A DNA stretch of 30,666 nucleotides from Candidatus Abyssobacteria bacterium SURF_5 (lineage in GTDB: Bacteria; Abyssobacteria; SURF-5), in contig QZKU01000033.1 in NCBI GenBank assembly GCA_003598085.1, forward strand, positions 1 to 30,666, in the 5' to 3' direction. The notes under the pieces are model-generated. The model had not been told where the DNA came from. It was given only the letters and a program-made list of their open reading frames with translations, and searched no databases. Each line of letters begins with the position of its first letter. The stretch's first letter is position 1. This document shows, piece by piece, positions 1-7,657 of this stretch. The translations under genes and the position numbers were made by a program.

Positions 1-94
1 CGCGATGGACACCCTTGCCGTCCGGCTAGCAGTTCCCCCTGTCGGGCCTGCAAAGGACTTGCACCTTCAAGTGAGTGCGCCCTGCCGGGCACAC
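1..94 (-). mobile_element. Group II intron, 5' end (partial, runs off left edge)
   Basis: Read on the minus strand from 94 downward, this begins with GTGTG, the group II intron 5' signature. It continues with domain I-like segments: GTGCCCGGCAGGGCGCAC, GGTGCAAGTCC, CTGCTAGCC and CAAGGGTGTCCATCGCG. It is identical to the right-edge copy over 95 bases, counting the shared G before GTGTG. It sits immediately after the T-tract of the groEL terminator, the target type typical of bacterial class C introns. Only the first ~94 bases are present, so no intron-encoded reverse transcriptase can be seen. The family is recognised from remembered 5' consensus; the class C assignment is inferred from the insertion site. 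Confidence 0.8.
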
Positions 95-95
95 C

Positions 96-129
96 AAAAA
101 AAAGGCCGCACCCCGGAAAGGGTGCGGCC
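96..129 (-). terminator. Rho-independent terminator of groESL
   Basis: A perfect 10-bp stem (104-113 with 120-129) closes a 6-base loop. On the minus strand it is followed by eight T residues (96-103). It lies 16 bases past the groEL stop codon and ends transcription of the chaperonin operon. The intron 5' end starts two bases after the T-tract. Confidence 0.92.
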
Positions 130-145
130 CGCGAACAGACAGAGT

Positions 146-1789
146 TTACATTCCCATGCCCATTCCATGCCCATGGCCGTGCGGCATCGGCATTTTAGAC
201 TTCTTTTTTTCTTCTTTTTTCTCGCTGATCAAGGTTTCGGTCGTCAGCATGATACCGGCGATGCTGACGGCGTTCTGTACAGCGGTCAGAGCCACCTTCG
301 TCGGGTCGACAATCCCGCTCTTGAGCAGGTTTTCGTACTGCAGCGTGATGGCGTTGAAGCCGAAGGCATGGTCCTTCTTGGCTTTAATGTCCTGAATGAC
401 AACCGATCCGTCTTGCCCCGCATTTTGCGCAATGATCCGCGTCGGCTCCTCGAGGGCTCGCTTGAGAATCGATGCGCCCGTCAGCTCGTCGCCCTCGAGC
501 TGAAGCTTGTCGATGGCTGCGGCCGCGCGCAGCAACGTAACGCCTCCGCCCGGAACGATGCCTTCCTGCACCGCGGCTTTCGTCGCGGATACAGCATCAT
601 CCACGCGTGCTTTGCGCTCTTTCATCTCGACCTCGGTCGCCGCTCCGACATTTATGATAGCGACTCCGCCCGCAAGTTTCGCCAGCCGCTCCTGCAGCTT
701 CTCGCGATCATAATCGGAAGTGATTTCCTCAATCTGTTTGCGCATCTGGGCGACACGGCCGTCGACCGCCTTTCGGTCCCCGGCGCCTTCGACAATTGTA
801 GTCGTCTCCTTGTCAATCACGATTCGCTTGCAGCGGCCGAGCATGTCCATCGTCACGCTTTCAAGCTTCAGGCCCAGTTCCTCGGCGATCACCTGGCCGC
901 CGGTCAGAATGGCGAGATCCTCGAGCATCGCCTTGCGCCGGTCGCCGAAGCCGGGCGCCTTAACGGCTGCGACCTTCAAGGTGCCGCGCAGCTTGTTGAC
1001 CACCAATGTCGCCAGCGCCTCGCCGTCGACGTCTTCGGCGATGATGAGCAAGGTCAATCCTGATTGAGCGATGCGCTCCAACAACGGAATCAGGTCTTTC
1101 ATGCTCGAGATTTTCTTGTCGTGCAGAAGGATCAGCGGATCGGTGAGGACGGCCTCGAGCCGGTTCATGTCGGTCATGAAGTAGGGCGAAATGTAGCCGC
1201 GATCGAATTGCATCCCCTCTACGACGCGCAGGCTGCTCTCGAGCGTCTTCGCCTCTTCAACCGTGATGACGCCGTCCTTGCCTACTTTTTCCATCGCGTC
1301 GGCTATCATCTCTCCGATCTGGGGATCGTTGTTGGAGGAAATGGTGGCCACCCGGGCTATATCGATGCGCTCCCGGATCGGCCTGCTGTGCGACTTGATG
1401 TCCTTAACAACCGCTTCGAGCGCTTTATCCGCTCCCCGCTTCAGTGCCATGGCATTGGCGCCGGAGGCAAGTACTTTCACGCCGCTACGAATGATCGATT
1501 GGGCCAGTACTGTGGCCGTGGTTGTGCCGTCGCCGGCGTCGTCCTGCGTTTTCGTGGCGACCTCTCTGAGCAGGCGCGCGCCCATATTCTCAAACGGATC
1601 TTCGAGGTCGATGTCTTTGGCGATGGTGACGCCGTCGTTGGTGATGCTGGGCGCCCCGAACTTTTTTTCGAGGATGACGTAGCGTCCGCGCGGCCCGAGA
1701 GTGATGCCGACTGTTTTCGCCACCTTATCCACGCCCCGCAGCAGAGCCTGCCTCGCCTGCTCGTCGTACAATAATTCCTTTGCCGGCAT
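146..1789 (-). CDS. groEL: 60 kDa chaperonin GroEL
   Basis: Cytosolic ATP-driven folding chaperone that works as a double ring capped by GroES. The 547-residue length is normal for the family. Visible signatures are LGPRGR near residue 31, NDGVTIAK near 51 with the nucleotide-site Asp, DGTTTATVL at 87-95 with the catalytic-region Asp87, and [11 protein letters not shown] in the late equatorial domain. The C-terminal tail ends in a Met-Gly repeat with interspersed His ([11 protein letters not shown]), a variant of the common GGM tail. The ATG at 1789 follows a GGAGG ribosome site about 7 bases upstream. It lies 15 bases downstream of groES in one operon controlled by the CIRCE element and closed by the terminator at 96-129. 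Confidence 0.98.
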   Translation of the reverse strand: MPAKELLYDEQARQALLRGVDKVAKTVGITLGPRGRYVILEKKFGAPSITNDGVTIAKDIDLEDPFENMGARLLREVATKTQDDAGDGTTTATVLAQSIIRSGVKVLASGANAMALKRGADKALEAVVKDIKSHSRPIRERIDIARVATISSNNDPQIGEMIADAMEKVGKDGVITVEEAKTLESSLRVVEGMQFDRGYISPYFMTDMNRLEAVLTDPLILLHDKKISSMKDLIPLLERIAQSGLTLLIIAEDVDGEALATLVVNKLRGTLKVAAVKAPGFGDRRKAMLEDLAILTGGQVIAEELGLKLESVTMDMLGRCKRIVIDKETTTIVEGAGDRKAVDGRVAQMRKQIEEITSDYDREKLQERLAKLAGGVAIINVGAATEVEMKERKARVDDAVSATKAAVQEGIVPGGGVTLLRAAAAIDKLQLEGDELTGASILKRALEEPTRIIAQNAGQDGSVVIQDIKAKKDHAFGFNAITLQYENLLKSGIVDPTKVALTAVQNAVSIAGIMLTTETLISEKKEEKKKSKMPMPHGHGHGMGMGM

Positions 1790-1804
1790 ACAAACCTCCG
1801 TTCC

Positions 1805-2095
1805 CTATTCTTCAAGGATGGCGAGGATGTCCTTCTCGCTTAAGATCAGATATTCGTCTTTGTCAACACGCACTTCACTTCCCGAATACTTCCCAAAGAG
1901 AACGGTGTCACCTTTTTTCACCGAAGGAGGAACAAGATCGCCCCCCTTGAGCCGCCTGCCCGACCCGACTGCGATGACTTTGGCCTTCTGGGGCTTTTCT
2001 TTTGCAGTGTCAGGTAAAAAAAGACCTCCGCCGGTCTTTGCTTCGGCTTCAAGCACCTTCACGACAATGTTATCTTTAAGTGGTTTCAGTTTCAT
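1805..2095 (-). CDS. groES: 10 kDa co-chaperonin GroES
   Basis: Heptameric lid of the GroEL folding chamber. The 96-residue length is typical. The N-terminus ([13 protein letters not shown]), the mobile-loop region with [16 protein letters not shown], the VIAVGSG segment, the [19 protein letters not shown] segment and the closing [12 protein letters not shown] are all family hallmarks. The ATG at 2095 is preceded by a strong AGGAGG at 2107-2112. It is the first gene of the groES-groEL operon; its 5' leader contains the CIRCE operator, so HrcA repression released on heat shock is expected. No hrcA gene is in the window. Confidence 0.98.
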   Translation of the reverse strand: MKLKPLKDNIVVKVLEAEAKTGGGLFLPDTAKEKPQKAKVIAVGSGRRLKGGDLVPPSVKKGDTVLFGKYSGSEVRVDKDEYLILSEKDILAILEE

Positions 2096-2106
2096 ATGCT
2101 TGCATT

Positions 2107-2112
2107 CCTCCT
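2107..2112 (-). promoter_or_regulatory. groES ribosome binding site
   Basis: AGGAGG on the minus strand, about 11 bases before the groES ATG. It is a near-perfect Shine-Dalgarno sequence and fixes the start codon. Confidence 0.85.
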
Positions 2113-2155
2113 TTATGTCCTTAAAGTCAAACTCAACCTTTAACCGTCGACTTTG

Positions 2156-2182
2156 CTAGCACTCGCCTCGGGTGAGTGCTAA
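2156..2182. promoter_or_regulatory. CIRCE operator (HrcA binding site)
   Basis: CTAGCACTC, a 9-base spacer, then GAGTGCTAA. This matches the CIRCE consensus (TTAGCACTC-N9-GAGTGCTAA) at 17 of 18 arm positions. It lies between the predicted promoter and the groES ribosome site, the usual place for HrcA repression of chaperonin operons. Confidence 0.95.
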
Positions 2183-2469
2183 ATAGCGATGTTACCCAAT
2201 ACCCCCCTGCAAAATCAACAGAAAATAATGACCAAATCCGCTAATAATAGAAAAATTACGCCAGATTTAGTAAATATAAGGAGTTTCACGCGTTGAAGCG
2301 GTGCCGCCGAAAAACGGTCATGTTTTCCCCAGCAAAAACAGATGAGAGCGATTTTATCGCTTTACGCCGGACCTGCGACCAAAGATGCCGTTCCGGACTA
2401 ATATTCCTATTTAAAACATTGATAAAAAAGGGACTTGGAGAGATACGAAATGGAATCCCTACGCCAAAA
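2183..2469. other. Intergenic region between rsmA and the groES operator
   Basis: This AT-richer spacer holds the groES promoter at its left end. A short hairpin (AGCGAT/ATCGCT, 2347-2361) is followed on the minus strand by a loose T-run; it could be a weak terminator for the kdsB-pdxA-rsmA unit, but the match is poor. The short open frames here show no recognisable protein and I see no RNA gene. Confidence 0.4.
2189..2218 (-). promoter_or_regulatory. Putative sigma-70 type promoter for groESL
   Basis: On the minus strand a TTGATT -35 box (2213-2218) and a TAACAT -10 box (2189-2194) are separated by 18 bases. Each box matches consensus at 4 of 6 positions. The predicted transcription start falls next to or inside the CIRCE element, which fits HrcA control. 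Confidence 0.5.
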
Positions 2470-3324
2470 TCATAGTTTAACAGCAAAAATGGCTTTGGCA
2501 AGTTGTATGTATTTCTCGAGGGATACCCGTTCGGGGCGGACATCGGGCGGGATGTCGTTATCAGAAAGGAACTGCTCGAGCTGTTTCTTGGGCATCGAAA
2601 GGTCCGCGACGGCCAGCGAATTAGCGATTTTTTTGCGGCGCTGCCGAAAAGCTGCATTGACAATCAAGAAAAATAAACGCCGTTCCGCGGGCGAAAGCTC
2701 GATATTGTCGCGAATGGGAAGATGAATTATGGCGGAATCAACTTTTGGGACAGGGCGGAAACATTTTGGGGAGACGGTGCGCGCAATGCTCGGGCGCGCG
2801 TACAACTGGCAGGCGATGGCAAGGATGCCGTATTCTTTTCCGCCGGGAACTGCCACAATTCGCTCGGCAACCTCCTTTTGCACCATCACGGTGAGCGATT
2901 TGAACGGGACCTCGCTTTCGAGAAAGTGCATCAGCACCGGCGACGTGATGTAAAACGGAAGATTCGAGACCATTTTGAGGACTGCCGCGTGCGGCAGAAA
3001 TTCATCCACCAACTCCTTTACCGAATGATTCAGGATGTCGCCGAAAAAAAGTTTTACTTTCGGGTTGTTTCCGAACCGCTCGCGCAGGGGCGGCTCGAAG
3101 GCGCGATCGATCTCGATGCTGAATACTTCGCGCGCGCGCTCCGCCAGGACCTGCGTGAGATCACCGACGCCGGCGCCCACCTCGAAAACCGAATCGTCCG
3201 CCGCGACCTCCGCGACCTCAGCCATTTTTCGGTTGATGTTCGGATCGAGCAGCAAGTTCTGCCCGAGCGACTTCTTCAGCTTGATGTCGTATTTCCGGAG
3301 CAGTTCGGCAGAGTACATTTTCAT
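2470..3324 (-). CDS. rsmA: 16S rRNA (adenine(1518)-N6/adenine(1519)-N6)-dimethyltransferase RsmA (KsgA)
   Basis: Dimethylates two adjacent adenines in the 3'-terminal hairpin of 16S rRNA during small-subunit maturation, using S-adenosylmethionine. The 284 residues match the family. Visible motifs are KKSLGQNLLLD (residues 17-27), the SAM-binding FEVGAGVGDLT (47-57), EIDRA near 71, the catalytic NLPF (121-124; many members have NLPY) followed by YITSPV, and KVDSAIIHL in the C-terminal half. The ATG at 3324 overlaps the pdxA TGA stop by 4 bases (ATGA), so translation is probably coupled to pdxA. It is the last gene of the kdsB-pdxA-rsmA unit. pdxA next to ksgA is also a familiar arrangement in proteobacteria. 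Confidence 0.96.
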   Translation of the reverse strand: MKMYSAELLRKYDIKLKKSLGQNLLLDPNINRKMAEVAEVAADDSVFEVGAGVGDLTQVLAERAREVFSIEIDRAFEPPLRERFGNNPKVKLFFGDILNHSVKELVDEFLPHAAVLKMVSNLPFYITSPVLMHFLESEVPFKSLTVMVQKEVAERIVAVPGGKEYGILAIACQLYARPSIARTVSPKCFRPVPKVDSAIIHLPIRDNIELSPAERRLFFLIVNAAFRQRRKKIANSLAVADLSMPKKQLEQFLSDNDIPPDVRPERVSLEKYIQLAKAIFAVKL

Positions 3325-4310
3325 CGGACGAGTCGCACCGCCAGTTTTATCGCCTCGATCAGGCTCTGTTCTGAGGCCTTCCCCTTGCCGGCAATGTCGG
3401 CTGCTGTTCCATGATCGACCGATGTGCGGACAAAAGGCAGGCCGAGCGTGATGTTGACGCCGTGCTCGAAGCTGACCATCTTGAACGGCGCGAGAGCCTG
3501 ATCATGGTACATGGCGACAACCAGATCGAATTCGCCGCGGTATGCCCGGCGAAACAGCACGTCGGCGGGTACCGGCCCTTCGATATTTATTTTCCTTCTG
3601 CGCGCCGCCTGCACGGCCGGCGCGACAATGCGCAGATCTTCGTCCCCGAGCGCGCCGCCCTCGCCTGCATGCGGATTCAAACCGGCTGCTCCCATGCGCG
3701 GACGCCGCCCGAGGAGTCGTTCGGCGGCCGCATGCGAAAGCAATACTACATCGAGAATCTTTTCCGGTGTGATCGCATCGGCGACCTCGCGTAGCGGCAG
3801 ATGCGTCGTCACCAGAGCAACCATGAATTTTGCGCCGTAAAACATCATGGCGGCCGACCGCGCTCCGCTCTTCATTGCCAGATATTCGGTATGCCCGGTG
3901 AAATCGGAGATGCCGGCCGCGCGAACCGCCGCCTTGCTGAGCGGAGCGGTCACGATCGCATTGATCTCGCCGCCCATCGCATATTCTATTGCGCAATCAA
4001 GATATGCTAGTGCGGCGTCCCCAGACGCGGCGCTGTGTTTGCCCGGGCGGATTCGGGCGGATGTCTTGATATCGATAACGGGAATGCTCCTCTGGGGAAG
4101 CTGTTGGTCTGAGGGAATTCCGGGCGCAAATCGCTCATACTGCAGCCCTTTTGGCGAGCATTTCCGGAGCACCGCGATGTTGCCGAATACAATCGGGCGG
4201 CAGAGGGAGCGAACGAGGGGGCGGCTGAGGGCTTTTGCGACGATCTCGGGTCCGATTCCGGCTGGATCGCCGAGCGTTATCCCCACGGTTGGCTTCGGCA
4301 TGCGCCTCAC
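3321..4310 (-). CDS. pdxA: 4-hydroxythreonine-4-phosphate dehydrogenase PdxA
   Basis: NAD-dependent oxidation of 4-phosphohydroxy-L-threonine in the deoxyxylulose-5-phosphate-dependent pathway to pyridoxal phosphate. The 329-residue length is normal. The N-terminal TVGITLGDPAGIGPE, FTGHTEYLA (metal-site His), GLNPHAGEGGALGDED and the YHDQALAPFK metal-site motif are diagnostic. The frame opens with GTG at 4310, overlapping the kdsB stop as GTGA. An ATG three codons later (4301) has a better placed purine-rich upstream sequence and may be the true start. It lies between kdsB and rsmA with 4-base overlaps on both sides. The cluster's DegT aminotransferase needs the PLP this pathway makes, but a dedicated link is not implied. 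Confidence 0.95.
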   Translation of the reverse strand: MRRMPKPTVGITLGDPAGIGPEIVAKALSRPLVRSLCRPIVFGNIAVLRKCSPKGLQYERFAPGIPSDQQLPQRSIPVIDIKTSARIRPGKHSAASGDAALAYLDCAIEYAMGGEINAIVTAPLSKAAVRAAGISDFTGHTEYLAMKSGARSAAMMFYGAKFMVALVTTHLPLREVADAITPEKILDVVLLSHAAAERLLGRRPRMGAAGLNPHAGEGGALGDEDLRIVAPAVQAARRRKINIEGPVPADVLFRRAYRGEFDLVVAMYHDQALAPFKMVSFEHGVNITLGLPFVRTSVDHGTAADIAGKGKASEQSLIEAIKLAVRLVR

Positions 4311-5056
4311 CTTCTCCGGGCAAAGAGCGCCCGCACCCGATCGAGATCGGCCTGCGTCTCGACGCTGATCGATTCGTAATTCGTGGTGGGCACCTTGATT
4401 TTGACGCCGGCCTCCAGTGCGCGAAGCTGCTCGAGCCGCTCGGTCTTCTCGAGAATCGACTGCGGCATGCGCGCGAACTCCAGCAAGAAGTCGCGCCGGA
4501 ACGAATACATGCCGATGTGCTTGAAAATAGGACGGCCATCACCGGCCTGCTCGAACTGCTCCTTCGTCAGAAACGGTATTGGAGCGCGCGAGAAATAAAG
4601 CGCGAAATCGTTGCGGTCGCAGACCACACGCGCCATGTTGGGGTTAGTGAAATCTTCGTACGTCGTTATCGGCCGCTTGAGCGTGCCCATTCTGATGGGC
4701 GGATCGGCGAACATCATCTTGATAATGAGGTCGACGGCATCCGGATCGATGAGCGGCTCATCTCCTTGAACATTTATGTAGACGTCGCCATCCGTTCCCT
4801 CGGCCACCTCGGCCATGCGATCGGTACCGGAATTGTGATGCGGCGACGTCATGACGACTTTGCTTCCGTGCGCTTCGCACGCCCGGCGGATGCGCTCGTC
4901 GTCCGTGGCGATGAGACAATCGGAGGCCAGTTTCGAGAGGCGGGCGCGGTCGTAGACGTGCTGGACAAGCGGCTTCCCCTCGATCTCGGCGAGAGCCTTG
5001 CCCGGCAGGCGCGTCGAGCCATATCGGGCGGGGATGACGATGATTGCTTTTGCCAT
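4307..5056 (-). CDS. kdsB: 3-deoxy-manno-octulosonate cytidylyltransferase (CMP-Kdo synthetase)
   Basis: Activates Kdo with CTP to CMP-Kdo for addition to lipid A; cytosolic. The 249-residue length fits. The nucleotide-binding N-terminus IPARYGSTRLPGKALAEI, the LIATDDERI segment, SGTDRMAEV and INVQGDEPLIDP are family signatures. The ATG at 5056 has no obvious Shine-Dalgarno sequence; the preceding bases are a run of A. It leads the kdsB-pdxA-rsmA unit. kdsA is about 23 kb away at the far end of the envelope cluster; kdsC, kdsD and waaA are not in the window. Confidence 0.96.
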   Translation of the reverse strand: MAKAIIVIPARYGSTRLPGKALAEIEGKPLVQHVYDRARLSKLASDCLIATDDERIRRACEAHGSKVVMTSPHHNSGTDRMAEVAEGTDGDVYINVQGDEPLIDPDAVDLIIKMMFADPPIRMGTLKRPITTYEDFTNPNMARVVCDRNDFALYFSRAPIPFLTKEQFEQAGDGRPIFKHIGMYSFRRDFLLEFARMPQSILEKTERLEQLRALEAGVKIKVPTTNYESISVETQADLDRVRALFARRR

Positions 5057-5100
5057 GATTTTTTAAGGTACAGTGATCCCTGCGAAGCTATTGCTTCTCA

Positions 5101-5149
5101 ATCACGCTTCAGCGTGATCCCGGACCCGAATCCGGGAGCAGGAATCCAG
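5101..5149. repeat. Palindromic intergenic repeat (composite REP-like)
   Basis: Two hairpins lie back to back. 5101-5118 is ATCACGCT-TC-AGCGTGAT. Next comes TCCCGGA-CCCGAA-TCCGGGA followed by GCAGGAATCCAG. The second part is nearly the reverse complement of the repeat at 27435-27466. It lies downstream of the GIY-YIG gene and upstream of kdsB, where it might also act as a transcription terminator. Confidence 0.75.
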
Positions 5150-5160
5150 ATTCTTCTCCC

Positions 5161-5451
5161 TTAATGAATTATTTCTTTATATAGATCTTTCCATTGCGGA
5201 TTCGTTTCCTCAATCAGCCTTACTTTCCAGCGGCGTTTCCACCTCTTGATCTGCTTTTCTCGCTCTATCGCCGCCATTATATCTTCGAACTGTTCAAAAT
5301 ATACTAAATCATGAACACGGTACGTTTTCGAGAAGCCATTCACTGCATCGGATTTATGTTGATATACCCGTTTAACAAGATCGGTAGTCACACCGATGTA
5401 CAAGGTTCCATTCTTTTTGCTCGCCAGTATGTACACATATGAGAGCTTCAT
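5161..5451 (-). CDS. Small GIY-YIG domain nuclease-like protein (YhbQ/UPF0213-like)
   Basis: A 96-residue single-domain protein of the GIY-YIG superfamily, which includes UvrC and homing endonucleases. The diagnostic pieces are VYIL (6-9) and LYIGVT (17-22), corresponding to the GIY and YIG elements, then Arg28 in VKRVYQHK and a conserved Glu in AIEREKQIKRWKRRWK (61-76). The basic C-terminus suits DNA binding. The cellular role of these small stand-alone proteins is not settled. It stands apart from the neighbouring operons, is flanked by palindromic repeats on both sides (5101-5149, 5526-5552, 5690-5716), and looks like a mobile or repeat-associated insertion between kdsB and msbA. The ATG at 5451 opens directly into the conserved KLSYVYIL start. 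Confidence 0.9.
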   Translation of the reverse strand: MKLSYVYILASKKNGTLYIGVTTDLVKRVYQHKSDAVNGFSKTYRVHDLVYFEQFEDIMAAIEREKQIKRWKRRWKVRLIEETNPQWKDLYKEIIH

Positions 5452-5525
5452 ACAATCAAGATTTGTTCTTATCGTTGGTCTGTTTATTCAGAATGTATGG
5501 GTGTATCCTTTCTGTATTCGCTCTC

Positions 5526-5552
5526 CTGGATTCCTGCCTTCGCAGGAATGAC
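5526..5552 (+). repeat. 27-bp palindromic repeat, copy A
   Basis: CTGGATTCCTGCCTTCGCAG followed by GAATGAC. It contains the hairpin ATTCCTGC-CTTC-GCAGGAAT. It is the exact reverse complement of the copy at 5690-5716. This type of dispersed element is common in intergenic DNA of environmental bacteria. Confidence 0.85.
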
Positions 5553-5689
5553 TAAAAAAGAAAAGCACATTACAACTGCAATTGATGCAACAGTGACAGA
5601 TGCTTTTTCATCTAACCAAGAGCCGGTTAATCCGCCACCAAATTCGATCTTTTGCTTCTATTATTCCTGCTTAGCCTTGATTGATTGCA

Positions 5690-5716
5690 GTCATTCCTGC
5701 GAAGGCAGGAATCCAG
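5690..5716 (-). repeat. 27-bp palindromic repeat, copy B (inverted)
   Basis: Exact reverse complement of 5526-5552, 137 bases away. The pair gives a 191-bp structure with 27-bp terminal inverted repeats, reminiscent of a MITE-like unit. Confidence 0.85.
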
Positions 5717-5797
5717 GGTCTGCGCCTCTGGTTGATGACCTTTTGAGGAAGTTTTTTCCAGACAATGGCTTATCGGCTTCTTTCATTTTTTCCCACC

Positions 5798-7657
5798 TTA
5801 AGCTTGCTCCTCGCTCACGACCTCGACCGATTCCGGCGGCGCCAGGAACTGCTTTTCGTAGAGGCTGCGGTAGATGGGGCTGGTATTGTACAGTTCCTTG
5901 TGGGGGCCGATCGCTTCGATGCGGCCCTGGTCGAGCACGACAATCTTATCGGCGTTTTGTATCGTGGAGAGCCGATGCGCGATGACAAAGGTGGTTCGCC
6001 CTTCGATCAGACGCGCGAGCGCGTCCTGGATGAGGGACTCGTTCTCGCTGTCGAGCGAGGAGGTGGCCTCATCAAGGATGAAGATGGCCGGGTCCTTCAG
6101 GATCGTGCGCGCGATGGCGAGCCGCTGGCGCTGGCCGCCCGAGAGAAGCATGCCGCCCTCGCCGATGACGGTATCATAACCCTGCGGCAATTGCTCGATA
6201 AACTCGTGCGCGTTCGCGGCCTTCGCCGCCGCAATGATTCTCTCGCGCGGAAAATCCTTCCTGCCAAAGGCGATATTGTTTGCGACGGTGTCGTTGAACA
6301 GGATTGTTTCCTGCGTGACCAGCCCGATCTGCGAGCGCAGCGAAGCCTGGGTCACCGAACGGATATCCACCCCATCGATGCAGATGCGGCCTTGCTGCGG
6401 ATCATAGAAACGGAGCAGCAGGTTGATCACAGTCGTCTTGCCCGCTCCGCTCAGACCGACGAGGGCGACCTTTTCGCCCGCTTGCGCTTCGAAGGTGAGG
6501 TCCCGGATGACCGGATTCTTCTGATCGTAGCCGAACGTAATCCCTTCAAACCGTACGTGGCCGGCGATCTTCTGCATCTCAACGGCGCTGGGCGGGTCCT
6601 TGATTTCCGGCAAATGGTCCATGAACGCGAACACCCTGGTCGCGCCGGCCAGACTGGTCTGGATTTCGCTCACCGCTTTCGAGAGCGAGCGAAGTGGAGT
6701 GAACACGCTGCCGAGGGCCGCATAAAATGCGATGAAGCTGCCCGACGACATCTTGCCGCTGAGCACATCGCGCCCGCCGAGCAGAATGAAAAGACCTACT
6801 CCCAGCGCCGCCACCACCTCGACCACGGGCGAAACCAGTTCGCGCGCGCGCACCGCTCGCATAATGTTTTTGAGCAAGCGCCGGTTCTCATTGATGAAGC
6901 GCTCGCGCTCATAATCGTCCATGACGAACGACTTCACGATCTTGATCCCGAACAGGCTTTCCTGCAGGAGCGAAAGGATTCCGGCGCTGTTCTGCAGGCT
7001 GCGCCGCGTATTCTTCTTCACCTGCCGTCCGAATCTGGTGATTGCATAGCCGACCAGTGGCAGCCCGATGACCGCCAGAGTCGCCAGCTTCGGGTTAATG
7101 ACAAAGGCGATTGTCAATCCGGTAACGATATTCAGCGGCTCCAGCACGATCTTGTCGAAGATTATCTTTGCGCCCTGATGAATGAGAGCGATATCGTAAC
7201 TGAAAACCGAGATCGTGTTGCCGACCCCCTGCTTCGAGAAAAAGGAAAGCGACTGATCCATTATCTTGTCGTGCAGCTCGATCGAGACATCCATTCTTAA
7301 GCGATTCGCGAGATATCCTCCCGTGTAGCCCTGGATGAATTTGAACACAGCCCGAAGAGCGGTCAACGCGACCACGACGGACGAGATGATGACGAGGGTC
7401 AGAAACTTGTCGCGCGTGAAAAAGGAATGGACGGCATCAAGAAGAGCGGCGCCCGCGGCGGTATCCATCAGCGGCAGTTTTCGATACTGCGAGACGTTGA
7501 ACTCGCCGAACAACAGGTCGGCGGCGGGCTTGATTCCGCCGATTGCGCCCGCCATCGAGGAGGCCACCAGGATCGAGCAGAGCATCGTGAGCAGCACGAG
7601 CCACTTGTACGGCTTCAGATACGAGATGATCCGGATATATTTCTTCAGCTCTTCCAT
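5798..7657 (-). CDS. msbA: ABC transporter, permease/ATPase fusion, MsbA-like lipid A-core flippase
   Basis: Half-transporter with an N-terminal six-helix membrane domain (about residues 15-330) and a C-terminal ATPase. The ATPase shows Walker A GLSGAGKTT (401-409), signature LSGGQRQRLAIAR (505-517), Walker B IFILDEATSSLDSE (525-538) and the switch His in IAHRLSTI (561). The 619-residue length is in the MsbA range. MsbA flips lipid A-core across the inner membrane. The general ABC exporter assignment is certain; the substrate is inferred from the adjacent Kdo and glycosyltransferase genes. Its ATG overlaps the end of the next upstream glycosyltransferase gene by 13 bases, so it is probably the last gene of the envelope operon. 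Confidence 0.88.
   Translation of the reverse strand: MEELKKYIRIISYLKPYKWLVLLTMLCSILVASSMAGAIGGIKPAADLLFGEFNVSQYRKLPLMDTAAGAALLDAVHSFFTRDKFLTLVIISSVVVALTALRAVFKFIQGYTGGYLANRLRMDVSIELHDKIMDQSLSFFSKQGVGNTISVFSYDIALIHQGAKIIFDKIVLEPLNIVTGLTIAFVINPKLATLAVIGLPLVGYAITRFGRQVKKNTRRSLQNSAGILSLLQESLFGIKIVKSFVMDDYERERFINENRRLLKNIMRAVRARELVSPVVEVVAALGVGLFILLGGRDVLSGKMSSGSFIAFYAALGSVFTPLRSLSKAVSEIQTSLAGATRVFAFMDHLPEIKDPPSAVEMQKIAGHVRFEGITFGYDQKNPVIRDLTFEAQAGEKVALVGLSGAGKTTVINLLLRFYDPQQGRICIDGVDIRSVTQASLRSQIGLVTQETILFNDTVANNIAFGRKDFPRERIIAAAKAANAHEFIEQLPQGYDTVIGEGGMLLSGGQRQRLAIARTILKDPAIFILDEATSSLDSENESLIQDALARLIEGRTTFVIAHRLSTIQNADKIVVLDQGRIEAIGPHKELYNTSPIYRSLYEKQFLAPPESVEVVSEEQA

Larger units (their letters stand above)
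5452..5797. other. Intergenic region with inverted palindromic repeats
   Basis: No convincing gene is seen. It contains two 27-base copies of the same palindromic repeat in opposite orientation (5526-5552 and 5690-5716). A short frame just after msbA on the minus strand (start near 5773) has a purine-rich upstream sequence but runs into the repeat after about 30 codons. I treat it as spurious or a relic. Confidence 0.6.

Noticed and set aside
5-1063. Long rightward open frame opposite groEL
   Set aside because: It is the antisense of groEL on the GC-skewed third-position frame and shows no domain. Its first 30 codons are the intron 5' end.
2347-2361. Hairpin as a terminator for rsmA
   Set aside because: The stem is only 6 bp and the T-run is several bases away; too weak to call.
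2293-2475. 60-codon rightward frame between groES and rsmA
   Set aside because: No ribosome site, no recognisable sequence, and it overlaps the end of rsmA; probably random.
5101-5716. Palindromic repeats as a CRISPR array
   Set aside because: Copies vary, are unevenly spaced and in both orientations, and no cas gene is present.
5680-5773. About 30-codon leftward frame after msbA
   Set aside because: It has a purine-rich upstream sequence but ends inside a palindromic repeat and resembles nothing known; at most a relic.
5765-7300. 511-codon rightward frame opposite msbA
   Set aside because: Antisense shadow of the ABC transporter; no recognisable motif, whereas the minus strand has all ABC signatures.
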